The notes beneath the pieces were generated by a model that saw nothing but the letters and a program-made list of their open reading frames with translations, was not told where the DNA came from and made no database searches. A stretch of DNA of 33,937 nt from DAOTVD01 sp034437075. Lineage in GTDB: Bacteria > Chloroflexota > Anaerolineae > Aggregatilineales > J027. Made by a program: the position numbers and the translations under genes. The DNA lies in the NCBI GenBank assembly GCA_034437075.1, contig DAOTVD010000209.1, positions 1 through 33,937 on the forward strand, read 5' to 3'. Shown here piece by piece: positions 1-9,212 of the stretch (positions are counted from its first letter, which is position 1; the number at the start of each line of letters is the position of its first letter).

Positions 1-1782
1 TTGCGCGACCTGGTCGCCTGCGGTTTCGGGCGTGTTGGCTTCGGTTTGCGCATCCGAGGCCGTGACGGCGACTGTGTCCGCGCCGATGCGATAGTCAATC
101 GAGTCTTTCAAGCTGCGGTCAAGCGTGCTGGCCATACTGGCCATGAAGCCCGTCAGGCTGAGCGTAAAGCACATCATCAGCAACGCGCCACGATAGCGCC
201 CGGTCGAGCGGGTCAACTCGCGCAGGGCCATCAATAGCGCGATGCCGTTGCCCAGCGCGACCACCCGCGCCACACCGCGCAAGATGATCGGCAAAAAGCG
301 CAGCAGCATGAGCGTCATGCCCAACGCGAACAGCGTCGGCCCGATAAACGTCAGCGGGTCGGCGAACGGGTTTTCCGCGTCCGTGGTGATGCCACCTTGC
401 TGTTGCAGGGTATACAGCGTATAGGCCGCCGGAGCAAGCATCATCACGTCCAGGTAGTAGCGTTGCCACCAGGCTTTACCTTCGCGGGCGCGGGCCTGGC
501 GTCGGCGGTTGATGGTCTGTGCACTGCTGCCCCACGCCAAGATCAAGCCATTGCTCGCAGCCAACAAGGCCGTTAGGGCTCCCGCCAATAGGGCGCGCTG
601 GGTATACACGACTTGCAAGTCTTCGGCGGCATAATCGAAGCGCAAGAATGATGTCGTACGCCCGACCACATCCACGACCAAGGGCGCGCTAAAAAGCCCG
701 ATCACGAAGGCTAAACCCGCCAGAATCAGCCACATCAGCAGATGATTGCTCACGATTTGCAGGCGGCTCATGCCTCGGCTACTGAGCACCGCGTCCTCGT
801 TTTGTTGGCGCCTGACGAGCATTTCGGCCACGACACCCACAAAATAGAGCACCAAGCCCGCGACGGGCAAAATCATGATGATGAGTTGTTGCGTCAGTTC
901 GTCTACTTGCGTGTTAAAGGCTTCGAGTTCTTCGCGCGGCGAGACATCCAAGCGCACGCCGGGCAGGGCCGCCGATACGGCGCGCTCGCCATCAATGGCC
1001 GCCCCGATGATACCGCCCACATCGGCGGTTTGTACGGTCGCGCCGTTGAAGTTCACGAACCAGGCGACCTCCTCAACCGGTGTGGGGGTGGTGTCCGGGT
1101 TGGGCTGCACGGTGATCGTCTCCCAAAGATGGGTCTCATCTGTCAGCATGACCGTATCGAAGAAGCTAGGCGGGAAAATCCAGGCCGGGTCATCGGGATT
1201 GGCGGGCGCCCAGAGTGCGACAATCTGCACCGTGACGGGCGGCGCGCCGGGCCGAGCCGCGACCAACTGGTCGCCCAACTGAATGCCCATGTTGTAAAAC
1301 GCCATTTCCGGCAGCATGACCGGTACCACACCCTCGTCTGTTTCTGGCGGGGGCCATTCGCCCTGGGCGATGCGGATTTGGGGTTCGATACCTGTCAGGT
1401 TGCCCAGGCTGAACGCGCCCAGCGGCATATTATTCGCGGCCATGCGCAAGGCCCAATTACCGCCGCGCACAAAGCGCACATTCTGCGCCACCGGAAAGCC
1501 CACCTCGTTGATGAACGTCCCTTGGACGGCCTCCGTCGTGCGCTCGACTTCCGCGCGGCTGATGTTGCCCTCCCAAGCGCCCACGTAACGATACCGAAAG
1601 GCGTAAGGCGGCTCGTCTAGGCGGGATTCGAGTAAGCCGCTATTGACCGCATCGACGTACAGCGTCAGGCTCAGCGCCAGGGTCGTGGCCGCCGATAGAC
1701 CAATCAGCGCCCAGAGCACCAGCACAAGATGCTGGCGCAGGCGTTCGATAGCGAGAGATAGGGCGTCAAAAAGTCGATGCAT
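1..1782 (-). CDS. FtsX-like ABC transporter permease, 3' end cut by window edge
   Basis: The minus strand is open from an ATG at 1782 to base 1, giving the first 594 residues of a large membrane protein. An in-frame TAA lies just upstream of the ATG, so the start is well placed. An N-terminal transmembrane helix (about residues 19-42) is followed by a long extracytoplasmic domain. A helix with the sequence QQLIIMILPVAGLVLYF follows, then the soluble loop RRQQNEDAVLSSRGMSRLQI, a signature of FtsX/MacB-type permeases in which a conserved cytoplasmic loop follows the first core helix. More helices follow, with a WWQRYYLD motif seen in long permeases of this group. Such permeases are usually powered by a separate MacB-like ATPase; none is visible here, so it may lie beyond the left edge. 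The gene follows the solute-binding gene by 94 bp on the same strand and may be co-transcribed with it. Substrate unknown. Confidence 0.82.
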   Translation of the reverse strand, partial: MHRLFDALSLAIERLRQHLVLVLWALIGLSAATTLALSLTLYVDAVNSGLLESRLDEPPYAFRYRYVGAWEGNISRAEVERTTEAVQGTFINEVGFPVAQNVRFVRGGNWALRMAANNMPLGAFSLGNLTGIEPQIRIAQGEWPPPETDEGVVPVMLPEMAFYNMGIQLGDQLVAARPGAPPVTVQIVALWAPANPDDPAWIFPPSFFDTVMLTDETHLWETITVQPNPDTTPTPVEEVAWFVNFNGATVQTADVGGIIGAAIDGERAVSAALPGVRLDVSPREELEAFNTQVDELTQQLIIMILPVAGLVLYFVGVVAEMLVRRQQNEDAVLSSRGMSRLQIVSNHLLMWLILAGLAFVIGLFSAPLVVDVVGRTTSFLRFDYAAEDLQVVYTQRALLAGALTALLAASNGLILAWGSSAQTINRRRQARAREGKAWWQRYYLDVMMLAPAAYTLYTLQQQGGITTDAENPFADPLTFIGPTLFALGMTLMLLRFLPIILRGVARVVALGNGIALLMALRELTRSTGRYRGALLMMCFTLSLTGFMASMASTLDRSLKDSIDYRIGADTVAVTASDAQTEANTPETAGDQVAQ

Positions 1783-1876
1783 GGGCTTTGCGATTTATCC
1801 GGTCGTCAGCCGGGGGCAAGATGCGCCTCGCCCCATCAATTGTCTAACGTACCGGCATTATGTTTCAAAATGATGT

Positions 1877-4510
1877 CTAATCGTTCCCTAGGATGAAACC
1901 AAATAGCGGCTCGGTGCTGGGGTCGATCTGAACGGCGCAGGCGGCCACCTCGCGGATGTAATCCAGGATGCCATCATACAAAGCGGGGTCATAGGTGCCT
2001 AGCCCGGCGGTGCAATCCAGATACGCCGTGGCGAATTGCTGCGCCTCGTCCAGTTCGGCTTGTAAATCGGCGTCCGCCAACACGTAATTATCATACGCAC
2101 GGAACAGCCAATACAGCACCAATGCATCCCCGCCAATGTTGAGCCCTAGGCCAGGGACAATCAACGTATTGGGGTCGCTCAGGAACGCATCATACGTGCT
2201 GTAAAAATCGGCGGCAGGCTGGCCGCTGGCCGCTACCACGGCGGGCGTATTCAGCAATGAACGCCGCGCGGGCATGCCTTCGAACAATTCTGGATGGTTG
2301 CTCAGGTGCTGGGCGAAGCGGTAGCATGCATCGGGGTTTTCCGACACGGCGGTAATATACAGCGCTTCGATGCTATACAGCGCTGCCGAGGATTGGTTAC
2401 CCTGAGGGTAGGTCACGACGGCGTATTCGTCCACGTTGGCCGGGCTTTCGGGGTCGCCAAAGGTCAGTGAATTAAACAATTGGTTGAACAGGGCCGGGTC
2501 GCGTTCTTCCAGGTCGTAAGTCGTGCCTGCGATATTGATCGAAAGGCGGTCGTATTCGATGAAGCCGTTATTGGCCAGGTCGAGCACCTGGCGCGTGGCA
2601 TCTACCGTGGCGGGGTCGTTGAAGCTCACGAAGGGCGGGTCGGTGCTGAAGTCAATCGGTGTGCCGCCATAGGCCGTAATCAGGATGATGTAGCTTTCGC
2701 CGCCGCCGAAGGGCGCGAAGGGCGCCGGGTCTTGCTCGGTGGGGCGCAGGCGTTGCACGGCATCATTAAAGGCGTCTACCGTCCAGCCGAATTGGGGCGC
2801 GGGCACGCCTTGCTGCTGGAATTGCTGCACGTCGTAGCGCATGACCTCGGGCCGAATGGAAATCGGCACGGCCCAGGTGAGCCCCTCGCGTTGGAGTTGG
2901 CCCAGCACCCCACGCAAGACGTCATCGCGTACAAAATTCGGGTCGGCGTCAATGAAGGGGTCTACATTGCGCATCTGTTGCAAGTTGAGTTGTGGCGTCA
3001 GATTCTGTGGAAAGAGGATGCAGTCGCTATTTTCGTAGTAGCCATCCACGCCTTCGAAGCTGAAATATTCTTCGACGGCCCCCACATTGGGGTCGTTGGC
3101 CACAAAAGCGTCGATCACTTCGGCCCAACGGTCGCTGGCGGGGCGCTCGTCAAAGGGCGTCAGCACGCCGATGTCCAGCACAATTTGCCCGGCTTCGACT
3201 GATTGTTGCGCGGGGGGTGGATCAACGATAACTACCGTATCGGCGGCCTGCGCGTCGGCGGTGTTCAGGGCTTCGACGGCCTCGCGCTCGACATCTTGCA
3301 ACGCTTGCGCGCCATCGAAGCCTTCATTCGCGACAAGATCGACGGCATTCGCGAGGTAGCTATAAAAACGCTGGTCGCTGACCGAAATGCCGCCCTCGAC
3401 CGCGCTCAATGCTAGGGCTTCATCTTCGGGCGATAAATCCAGGCTGATGAGCCCTGCCCCGGCGGTGTCGTCCGCGCCTTGCAGGCTATAGCGCGCGGGG
3501 ATGGGCGCGAAAAAGCGATTCACGATTTCCGCTTGGGTACTGAGCCATTTGGTTAGCTCGTAAGACTCCTGCGGAAAGGCCGTCCCAGCGCTGACGCCAA
3601 AGCCGTTCACCAAAATCGGATTCTGGCCGCCAGGGTAGGGCGCGACTTGCAGTTCGGCGTCGGTCGTGTTGGGTAAATCCGCCAGGCCGAGGCTGCCCGC
3701 TGTGCGCATCGCCGCCTCGTTGAATTCCTGCGGTATAGCCCCCGCGAAATAGCCGTCTTGTTCCAGGCTAGCGAAGGTCTGCACAGCCTCCGCCAGAGCA
3801 GGATTGCCGCTGATGAGCGGCGCCGAGGGCAGGGCGTTGGGGTCGTACAAGCTGAAGACGCCCGCCGAACCGCGCATCAGGCTGGCGCGGCCTAGGTCGC
3901 CCGTCACCAGGGGCAGTTCGAAGTTTGGATCGCTGGCGGGGTCAGCCAGAGCGCGCACAGCGGCGTCGATGTCGGCCAACGTCCAGCCCGCGTCGGGGTA
4001 GTTCAGCCCGGCGGCATCGAACAAAGCCGGGTTATAGTAAAACAATACGGGCTCGGCAGAGAAGGGCACGGCCCACACGCCCAAATCCCATTGGAAAGAT
4101 TGCCACACGCTGAAGATAAAATCGTTGACGTTCAAGTTAGGGTCGGCGTTAGCCAACGGCGAGAGGTCTAGCCAGTAACCAGCCCGTGTGGCCTCGTAGC
4201 TCAGGCTGTCGTTGCTCACGAGCAGCACGTCGCCTTGCTGCACATACTCGCCCGTGCCTTCGAAATGGCCTTCCAGGTCATCGGCGGCGTTTGGGATGTC
4301 GGGATTAAAGTCTTCCACGATGACCCGCACGCCCGGATTTTGAGTATAAAACGGCGCTAGAAATTCGTCCGAAAACAGTTCGACTGCTTGCGGCGGCACC
4401 ACAAGCTGGATCACCCGCTCGTCCTGAGCGGTGGTCGTGCGCGGGCCAAGGCTCAGCAGCATGGCCAGGCCCAGCACCAACGCTAAACCGCGCGAGATGC
4501 GTCTCATCAT
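1877..4510 (-). CDS. Secreted tandem solute-binding protein (two family-1 extracellular binding domains)
   Basis: The 877-residue product starts with a Sec signal peptide (positive MMRR, hydrophobic core, probable cleavage near residue 29 after TTTAQ). Two related halves follow, about residues 30-420 and 440-877, separated by a proline-rich linker (VDPPPAQQ). Each half carries the same succession of motifs: a 'P.. ADPN' loop, a 'WAVP' strand (GVWAVPFS, LTWAVPIS), and a 'GWT.D....AV..L' helix. These are features of bacterial type-1 extracellular solute-binding proteins for sugars or other small solutes, so this looks like an internal duplication. Only the second half has cysteines (four). Family members are normally 400-450 residues with one domain. 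No lipobox is seen, so the protein may be free or bound through its permease. GGAGG at 4521-4525 (minus strand) lies 10 nt before the start. The downstream FtsX-like permease is not the usual MalF/G partner, so the ligand and mechanism are unclear. Confidence 0.85.
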   Translation of the reverse strand: MMRRISRGLALVLGLAMLLSLGPRTTTAQDERVIQLVVPPQAVELFSDEFLAPFYTQNPGVRVIVEDFNPDIPNAADDLEGHFEGTGEYVQQGDVLLVSNDSLSYEATRAGYWLDLSPLANADPNLNVNDFIFSVWQSFQWDLGVWAVPFSAEPVLFYYNPALFDAAGLNYPDAGWTLADIDAAVRALADPASDPNFELPLVTGDLGRASLMRGSAGVFSLYDPNALPSAPLISGNPALAEAVQTFASLEQDGYFAGAIPQEFNEAAMRTAGSLGLADLPNTTDAELQVAPYPGGQNPILVNGFGVSAGTAFPQESYELTKWLSTQAEIVNRFFAPIPARYSLQGADDTAGAGLISLDLSPEDEALALSAVEGGISVSDQRFYSYLANAVDLVANEGFDGAQALQDVEREAVEALNTADAQAADTVVIVDPPPAQQSVEAGQIVLDIGVLTPFDERPASDRWAEVIDAFVANDPNVGAVEEYFSFEGVDGYYENSDCILFPQNLTPQLNLQQMRNVDPFIDADPNFVRDDVLRGVLGQLQREGLTWAVPISIRPEVMRYDVQQFQQQGVPAPQFGWTVDAFNDAVQRLRPTEQDPAPFAPFGGGESYIILITAYGGTPIDFSTDPPFVSFNDPATVDATRQVLDLANNGFIEYDRLSINIAGTTYDLEERDPALFNQLFNSLTFGDPESPANVDEYAVVTYPQGNQSSAALYSIEALYITAVSENPDACYRFAQHLSNHPELFEGMPARRSLLNTPAVVAASGQPAADFYSTYDAFLSDPNTLIVPGLGLNIGGDALVLYWLFRAYDNYVLADADLQAELDEAQQFATAYLDCTAGLGTYDPALYDGILDYIREVAACAVQIDPSTEPLFGFILGND

Positions 4511-4614
4511 GGGTTTACATCCTCCGTTGATCGTATTTGCTACAGTGTATTTTCGGATTGTTTCAATTTTGTGACCAGCCCGCTAGCTTAGAATCGGCTG
4601 AGGATGGGTGCCGC

Positions 4615-4644
4615 TTGGCGCGTTAGGATTTCTTAACCTATAAT
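4615..4644 (+). promoter_or_regulatory. Putative sigma-70-type promoter of the TIR-WD40 gene
   Basis: TTGGCG at 4615-4620 and a consensus TATAAT at 4639-4644 are separated by 18 bp. The -10 box lies about 40 bp before the ATG at 4684, in the gap between divergently transcribed genes. No strong ribosome-binding site precedes the ATG. Confidence 0.55.
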
Positions 4645-4683
4645 GGCCACATCACACCCGACCACAGGCAAAGGTGCTACCCC

Positions 4684-7548
4684 ATGCCCGCCAAACGCTC
4701 TGACGTCTTCATCTCGTATCGCCGTTTAGATAAGCCTTTCGTGCGCGCCCTGGATGCTGCCCTGCGCGCGGATGGGCGCGAAGTCTGGATCGATTGGGAA
4801 GACATCCCGCCTGGCAGCCTGAATTTTCAAGAAGATATTCAAGAAGGCATCGACGCCGCCGAAGCGTTTATCCTGGTGCTAACGCCCGAATTCTTACAAT
4901 CCGAATATACGCTGATGGAACTGGAATATGCGCACCGCAGCAGTAAGCGCCTGGTGCCGATTCTGCATAAGCCCGTGGTGGATGATAACGTGCCGGAGTC
5001 CATTTCGCATATCAACTGGGTGCACATCCTTAGCGAAGGCGAGATTCCCGCGCGCTATCCGCAAGTGCGCCAGGCGCTGGATACTGACCACGAGCATGTC
5101 GAGACGCATACGGCGCTCATCATGCGCGCGCGTGACTGGGAGCGGCGCGGCCACGACCGGAGCTTGCTGCTGCGCGGGAATGCGCTCTGGCAAGCCGAAG
5201 AATGGTTGCACACCAGCCAGAAGCAAGAGAAAAATCCGTCGCCCGCCGAATTGCATATCGAATACATCGAAAAGAGCCGCCAGAATGCGAATTACTGGCG
5301 TCGCATTCAAATCGCTATCGGCGTTGTGATGGCCGTGATTATCGGTTTGGCGGCGTTCGCAGCCTTCCAGGCAGACGAAGCCAGCGATCAGCGCGACCTG
5401 GCCCGCGCGGCCCAGGCCGAAGCCGAAGAAAGCGAACAGACCGCGCGCGCCCTTTCCCTGAGCAGTAGCGCGCTGGTGGCGCTGAACGATAACGATACCG
5501 ACCAAGCGATAGCGCTCGCGTTGCTGGCGGCGGATATTGACGACGATGAGCCCGAGGTAATCCGCGCGTTGGCCGAGTCGGCTTACGAACCAGGCACCCG
5601 GCACGTGATGCGGGGACACACGGACCGCGTCAGCGCGGCGACCTTCAGCGCGGACGGTTCGCAGATGATCACGGGCGATTTGGACGGCGTGATTATCGTT
5701 TGGGATCGCGAGACGGGCGCGGTCGTGCGCCAGTTTAGCGAGGAGATGGATTCGTCGGTGCGGCATCTGGCCCTCGCGCCGGATGGATGGCAGGTGCTCG
5801 CGGCTTATGGCGAGGACGCGCTGCGCACCTGGGACCTGAACACGGGTGAAGTGGTGCGCGAATTTGTCATTGAGGACGCGGGGCGCTGGTTGGCGGCGGC
5901 GTTTTCGCCCGATGGTGCGCGGATTTACGCGGCGGGCGATGCGCCGGGCATTCATGTTTGGGATACGGCCACTGGGGAATTGCTGGCAATTTTCCCGCAG
6001 GATGAAAACGCCCTGCTAGATATGGCCATCAGCCCGGATGAGTCGCGCGCGCTGACGGCTCACGCGGATGGTCGCATCATCGTGTGGGACATCGGCGCTT
6101 GGCTGAATGGCGCTACTGCTGCCGCCAATATCCCCAGCACGCCCTATCTGCGCCACTCCGAGCCTGTCACGGCGGTGGCCTGGGCGCCGGATAGCCGTCA
6201 CGCGGTCACGGGCTCGGAGGATAATCTGCTGCGCTATTGGGATTTGGACGATGGGCAAGTGCTCGACACCCTGCGCGGCCATGCCGATGATGTAACAGAT
6301 GCAGACATCAGCCCGGATGGCCGTTTCGTGCTCTCGGCATCAGGAGATATGAGCTTGCGCGTGTGGGACATCGCAGATGGGCAGAGTATCCAGCGCTTGG
6401 CCGGGCATGATGATGGGGTGCTCGTCGCTCGCTTCGCGCCCCAGGTTGGCACGGATTCGACCGTCAGCGCGGCGGTGTCGGGCGCGATTGATGAACAGGT
6501 GCGTTTATGGGATTTACAATCCGGCGCGCAGATTGAAGGCTACACCCCGCTGGGTGATGTGCCCGGTGTGGAGCTTTCCGCCGCCGCTTTGCATCCCAGT
6601 GGCGCCGAAATCCTGGTGGGTACCACGGACAAGACCATTCAGCGCGTGGATGTGGCCACGGGCGAAGTCCTGGGCACCTTGCGCGGCCATACGGGTGCAG
6701 TGCTAGACATCACATACAATGCGGACGGCACCCGCGCGGTGTCCGGCGGTGCGGATGGCTTCGCGATTGTGTGGGATACTGTCGCGGGCGTGCCGCTCAT
6801 TCGCCTGGAAGGGCATGTGACAGCGGTTACGGGCGTGGACTTTTTGCCGGATGGCGCGCGGGTCGTCAGCGGCTCGCTCGATCGGCAGATTATCGTGTGG
6901 GACATCGCGAGCGGTGAAGCGTTGCAAACCCTGGGGGGCGGGCTTAACGTCCAGCGTGGGCATTTTCGCGGCATTTCGGATGTCGCGGTGCATCCAGACG
7001 GTAATACGGTGGTGTCGGTCGGGCCGTTGCGGCGCGTCATCTTCTGGAATCTGGCGGAGGGCACCCAATCCGACCCTATCGTGCGCCACACCGACGGCAT
7101 TAACGCGGTCGTCTTCAGCCCGGATGGCGCCTATATGATGACGGGCGGCGCGGATAATGTCGTCTTAGTGTGGGATACCGCCACGCGGGAGGTTATCAGC
7201 CGCTTTGAGGGCCACGATGGCCCAATTGGTGCGGTGGCCTTTTCGCCGGATGGCCGCCTGGCGATCTCTGGCGCGGGAGATGAAACCGTGCGCCAATGGG
7301 AAGTTTTTACGGGGGCCGAACGCCGCCGCTTTGAAGGGCATGATGGCCCGATTATGCAGGTGGGGTATCTGCCCGATAGGGCGCGCGCGTTTTCCGCCGG
7401 GGATGATGACTCGGTGCGCTTATGGCGCAATGATGCCTTGCCCGGCTTGGTCGCCTGGACGCTCAGAAATCGCTTTGTACGACCTCTAAGCCCTGCCGAA
7501 TGTACAGTGTTTCGGGTGGAAATCTTTTGTGAATTTAATGAACCTTAA
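4684..7548 (+). CDS. TIR domain - transmembrane - WD40 repeat protein
   Basis: The 954-residue protein opens with a TIR domain (about 5-125): DVFISYRR strand, WIDWEDIPPG loop and a conserved LTPEFLQSEYTLMELEYA helix in which Glu79 sits where TIR NAD-hydrolases have their catalytic glutamate. Residues 145-205 form the helical linker with a RARDWERRGHDRSLLLRG motif common in bacterial TIR-WD40 proteins. One transmembrane helix (about 208-228) and a short charged coiled coil follow. From about 305 to 930 there are about 14 WD40 repeats (each ending in VWD/LWD-type strands), enough for two seven-bladed propellers. The C-terminal tail has two cysteines. No NACHT/STAND ATPase lies between sensor and effector, unlike many TIR conflict proteins. 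I infer a membrane-anchored protein with a cytoplasmic TIR and a propeller on the opposite side, or both cytosolic via a hairpin; topology is uncertain. Defence or NAD-signalling roles are possible but not shown by neighbours. Confidence 0.85.
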   Translation: MPAKRSDVFISYRRLDKPFVRALDAALRADGREVWIDWEDIPPGSLNFQEDIQEGIDAAEAFILVLTPEFLQSEYTLMELEYAHRSSKRLVPILHKPVVDDNVPESISHINWVHILSEGEIPARYPQVRQALDTDHEHVETHTALIMRARDWERRGHDRSLLLRGNALWQAEEWLHTSQKQEKNPSPAELHIEYIEKSRQNANYWRRIQIAIGVVMAVIIGLAAFAAFQADEASDQRDLARAAQAEAEESEQTARALSLSSSALVALNDNDTDQAIALALLAADIDDDEPEVIRALAESAYEPGTRHVMRGHTDRVSAATFSADGSQMITGDLDGVIIVWDRETGAVVRQFSEEMDSSVRHLALAPDGWQVLAAYGEDALRTWDLNTGEVVREFVIEDAGRWLAAAFSPDGARIYAAGDAPGIHVWDTATGELLAIFPQDENALLDMAISPDESRALTAHADGRIIVWDIGAWLNGATAAANIPSTPYLRHSEPVTAVAWAPDSRHAVTGSEDNLLRYWDLDDGQVLDTLRGHADDVTDADISPDGRFVLSASGDMSLRVWDIADGQSIQRLAGHDDGVLVARFAPQVGTDSTVSAAVSGAIDEQVRLWDLQSGAQIEGYTPLGDVPGVELSAAALHPSGAEILVGTTDKTIQRVDVATGEVLGTLRGHTGAVLDITYNADGTRAVSGGADGFAIVWDTVAGVPLIRLEGHVTAVTGVDFLPDGARVVSGSLDRQIIVWDIASGEALQTLGGGLNVQRGHFRGISDVAVHPDGNTVVSVGPLRRVIFWNLAEGTQSDPIVRHTDGINAVVFSPDGAYMMTGGADNVVLVWDTATREVISRFEGHDGPIGAVAFSPDGRLAISGAGDETVRQWEVFTGAERRRFEGHDGPIMQVGYLPDRARAFSAGDDDSVRLWRNDALPGLVAWTLRNRFVRPLSPAECTVFRVEIFCEFNEP

Positions 7549-7558
7549 ACCATCGGGG

Positions 7559-7588
7559 GTGACAAAGCCGGGTAACGGGCGTTATTAT
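7559..7588 (+). promoter_or_regulatory. Putative promoter of the GAF histidine kinase gene
   Basis: GTGACA (7559-7564) and TATTAT (7583-7588) are separated by 18 bp in the 112-bp gap after the TIR-WD40 gene, about 70 bp upstream of the kinase start. The match is moderate and read-through from the upstream gene is also possible. Confidence 0.35.
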
Positions 7589-7660
7589 ATTGTTAGCAAA
7601 ACGTTGGGATGATGTAAGCGAAGTGTCAATTTTGAGGCTTCGCGTGGCGGAAAATAACCC

Positions 7661-9037
7661 GTGAATGATTTTGAAAAAACGAATGCAGAGCTAATCGAAG
7701 AGTTGCAAGCCCTGCGTACCAAATACGAAACGCTGGAGAACGATTGTCACGATGCGATGCAAGCGGCCATTTTGCGCCTACGCACCATGGAAGCGCTCAA
7801 GTTTGCGAGCTTGCATCTGAGCGCGAGTATGGAACTGCGTACCATGCTCGAAAATATCTTGCAGCTAATTTTTGATCTGTTGCCAGCGGCCAATGTGCAC
7901 GTCTTTATCTACGATCAAGAAAAAGAAGCGCTGACCTTCGGTGCGGCTTTGATGCATGGCCAACCCCAGCCTCAACCCCATCACCCGCCTCGGCGCCATG
8001 GGATGACCTACACTGCCGCGCTGACGGGCGAGCGTATTATCGTGGAGAATGTATACGAGCATCCGCTTTTTCAAGATTTCGACAAAGGGGTCGCTATTAT
8101 CTCGGGCGCGCTGGTCGGTATACCGCTGAAAGTGGGCGATTTGGTGGTGGGCGTGTTGAATATTGGTTTTGCCGACCCGCGCATATTCAGCGAGATCGAA
8201 CTAGACATCATGGAATTGTTCGCTCAGCAAGCCGCTGTAGCGGTAGAAAACGCACGGCTTTATCGGCAGGTCAGCGCGACCGCCGAGCAAATGCAAGCCC
8301 TACGCGAACAGGACCGACGCTACTACGAAGAACTAAACCGCACGCAAAGCTTGCTGATGAATATGGTTAGCCACGACGTTCGGAATCCGATTGGCGTGAT
8401 CAAGGGCTATGTCAAACTCTTGCGCAGCAATGGCCGCACGGACGATGAACTCGGCCAGGAAGCGCTCGGTTTCATCGAAAGTGGCGCGGATCGCATCCTG
8501 GAATTGGTGACCGATTTACTTGACCTGGCGCGCTTGGAAACAGGGCTGGCCCTGAATCTAGAAGCGGTATCGTTGCACCATTTGTTCGAGCAGAACTTAA
8601 AAGATTTTCGCTTTTCTGCTCAGGAAAAATCTATTGATCTGGTGACCATCTTACCGCCGCGTGATCTTGTGTTGCGCGTCGATCCCAAGCGGATGGGCCA
8701 GGTAATCGCGAATTTAGTCTCGAACGCCATCAAATACACGCCTGATGGGGGGCGGGTGGTTATCCAGGGCGAACAGGTGGAAAATGGCGCTTTAATCAAA
8801 GTGCGGGACACCGGTTTGGGCATTCCCTCAGAGGAAATAGACCATCTGTTTGACAAATTCTACCGTGTGAAGGCCGAATCCCATGCGGAAATTGAAGGCA
8901 CGGGTTTGGGGCTGGCGATTGTCAAGACGATTGTAGAGCAGCACGAGGGCATGATCACCGTACAAAGCGAACATGGCCAAGGAAGTGAGTTTACAATTCT
9001 GTTACCATTCTCGCCTGCTGTGCAAACGGCTGTATAG
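7661..9037 (+). CDS. GAF-domain sensor histidine kinase
   Basis: The 458-residue product starts at a GTG with a GGCGG-type ribosome-binding site about 10 nt upstream. A short coiled coil (1-45) leads into a GAF domain (about 50-195). A second coiled coil (200-230) joins it to the HisKA dimerisation domain, with the phosphoacceptor His238 in MVSHDVRNPIG. The HATPase_c domain has its N box near Asn351/Asn355 (ANLVSNAIKYTPDGG), G1 box DTGLGIP (383-389) and G2 box GTGLGLAI (413-420), so all catalytic elements are present. No transmembrane segment is seen, so it should sense an intracellular signal or ligand through the GAF domain. No response regulator is adjacent; the two REC-HTH proteins further right in the window are possible partners only by co-location. 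The stop codon is 3 bp before a MITE target duplication. Confidence 0.93.
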   Translation: MNDFEKTNAELIEELQALRTKYETLENDCHDAMQAAILRLRTMEALKFASLHLSASMELRTMLENILQLIFDLLPAANVHVFIYDQEKEALTFGAALMHGQPQPQPHHPPRRHGMTYTAALTGERIIVENVYEHPLFQDFDKGVAIISGALVGIPLKVGDLVVGVLNIGFADPRIFSEIELDIMELFAQQAAVAVENARLYRQVSATAEQMQALREQDRRYYEELNRTQSLLMNMVSHDVRNPIGVIKGYVKLLRSNGRTDDELGQEALGFIESGADRILELVTDLLDLARLETGLALNLEAVSLHHLFEQNLKDFRFSAQEKSIDLVTILPPRDLVLRVDPKRMGQVIANLVSNAIKYTPDGGRVVIQGEQVENGALIKVRDTGLGIPSEEIDHLFDKFYRVKAESHAEIEGTGLGLAIVKTIVEQHEGMITVQSEHGQGSEFTILLPFSPAVQTAV

Positions 9038-9040
9038 CGC

Positions 9041-9212
9041 TTAGGCTTTTCCAAGTTTTGAATTATGCCGATTGCTATTGGCGAAATGGATACACTCTTG
9101 ATTTTACCCCCCCCTCTAACTCCCCCCGAATTCAGGGGCAGAACGTATTTGCGCACAGCGTATTCCCTCCCCGAATGCGGGGAGGGGTAATTATTTTTCT
9201 GGAAAAGCCTTA
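9041..9212 (-). mobile_element. MITE-like element, copy 1 (inverted relative to copies 2 and 3)
   Basis: A 166-bp element (9044-9209) is bounded by perfect 9-bp inverted termini GGCTTTTCC/GGAAAAGCC and flanked by a TTA duplication on each side (9041-9043, 9210-9212). It contains GC-rich hairpins built around CCCCGAATTC and CCCCGAATGCGGGG motifs. Its reverse complement matches copies 2 and 3 at both ends and in the AATAATTACCCCTCCCC and GGTAAAATCAAG blocks, with an internally diverged middle. There is no coding capacity for a transposase, so it would be mobilised in trans. It fills the entire gap between two convergent genes and the TTA on the right doubles as the panD stop codon. Its hairpins could also act as a terminator. 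Confidence 0.82.

Noticed and set aside
742..1620. Long plus-strand open frame of 292 codons
   Set aside because: It is antisense to the FtsX-like permease frame, which has clear family motifs; the plus-strand product has none.
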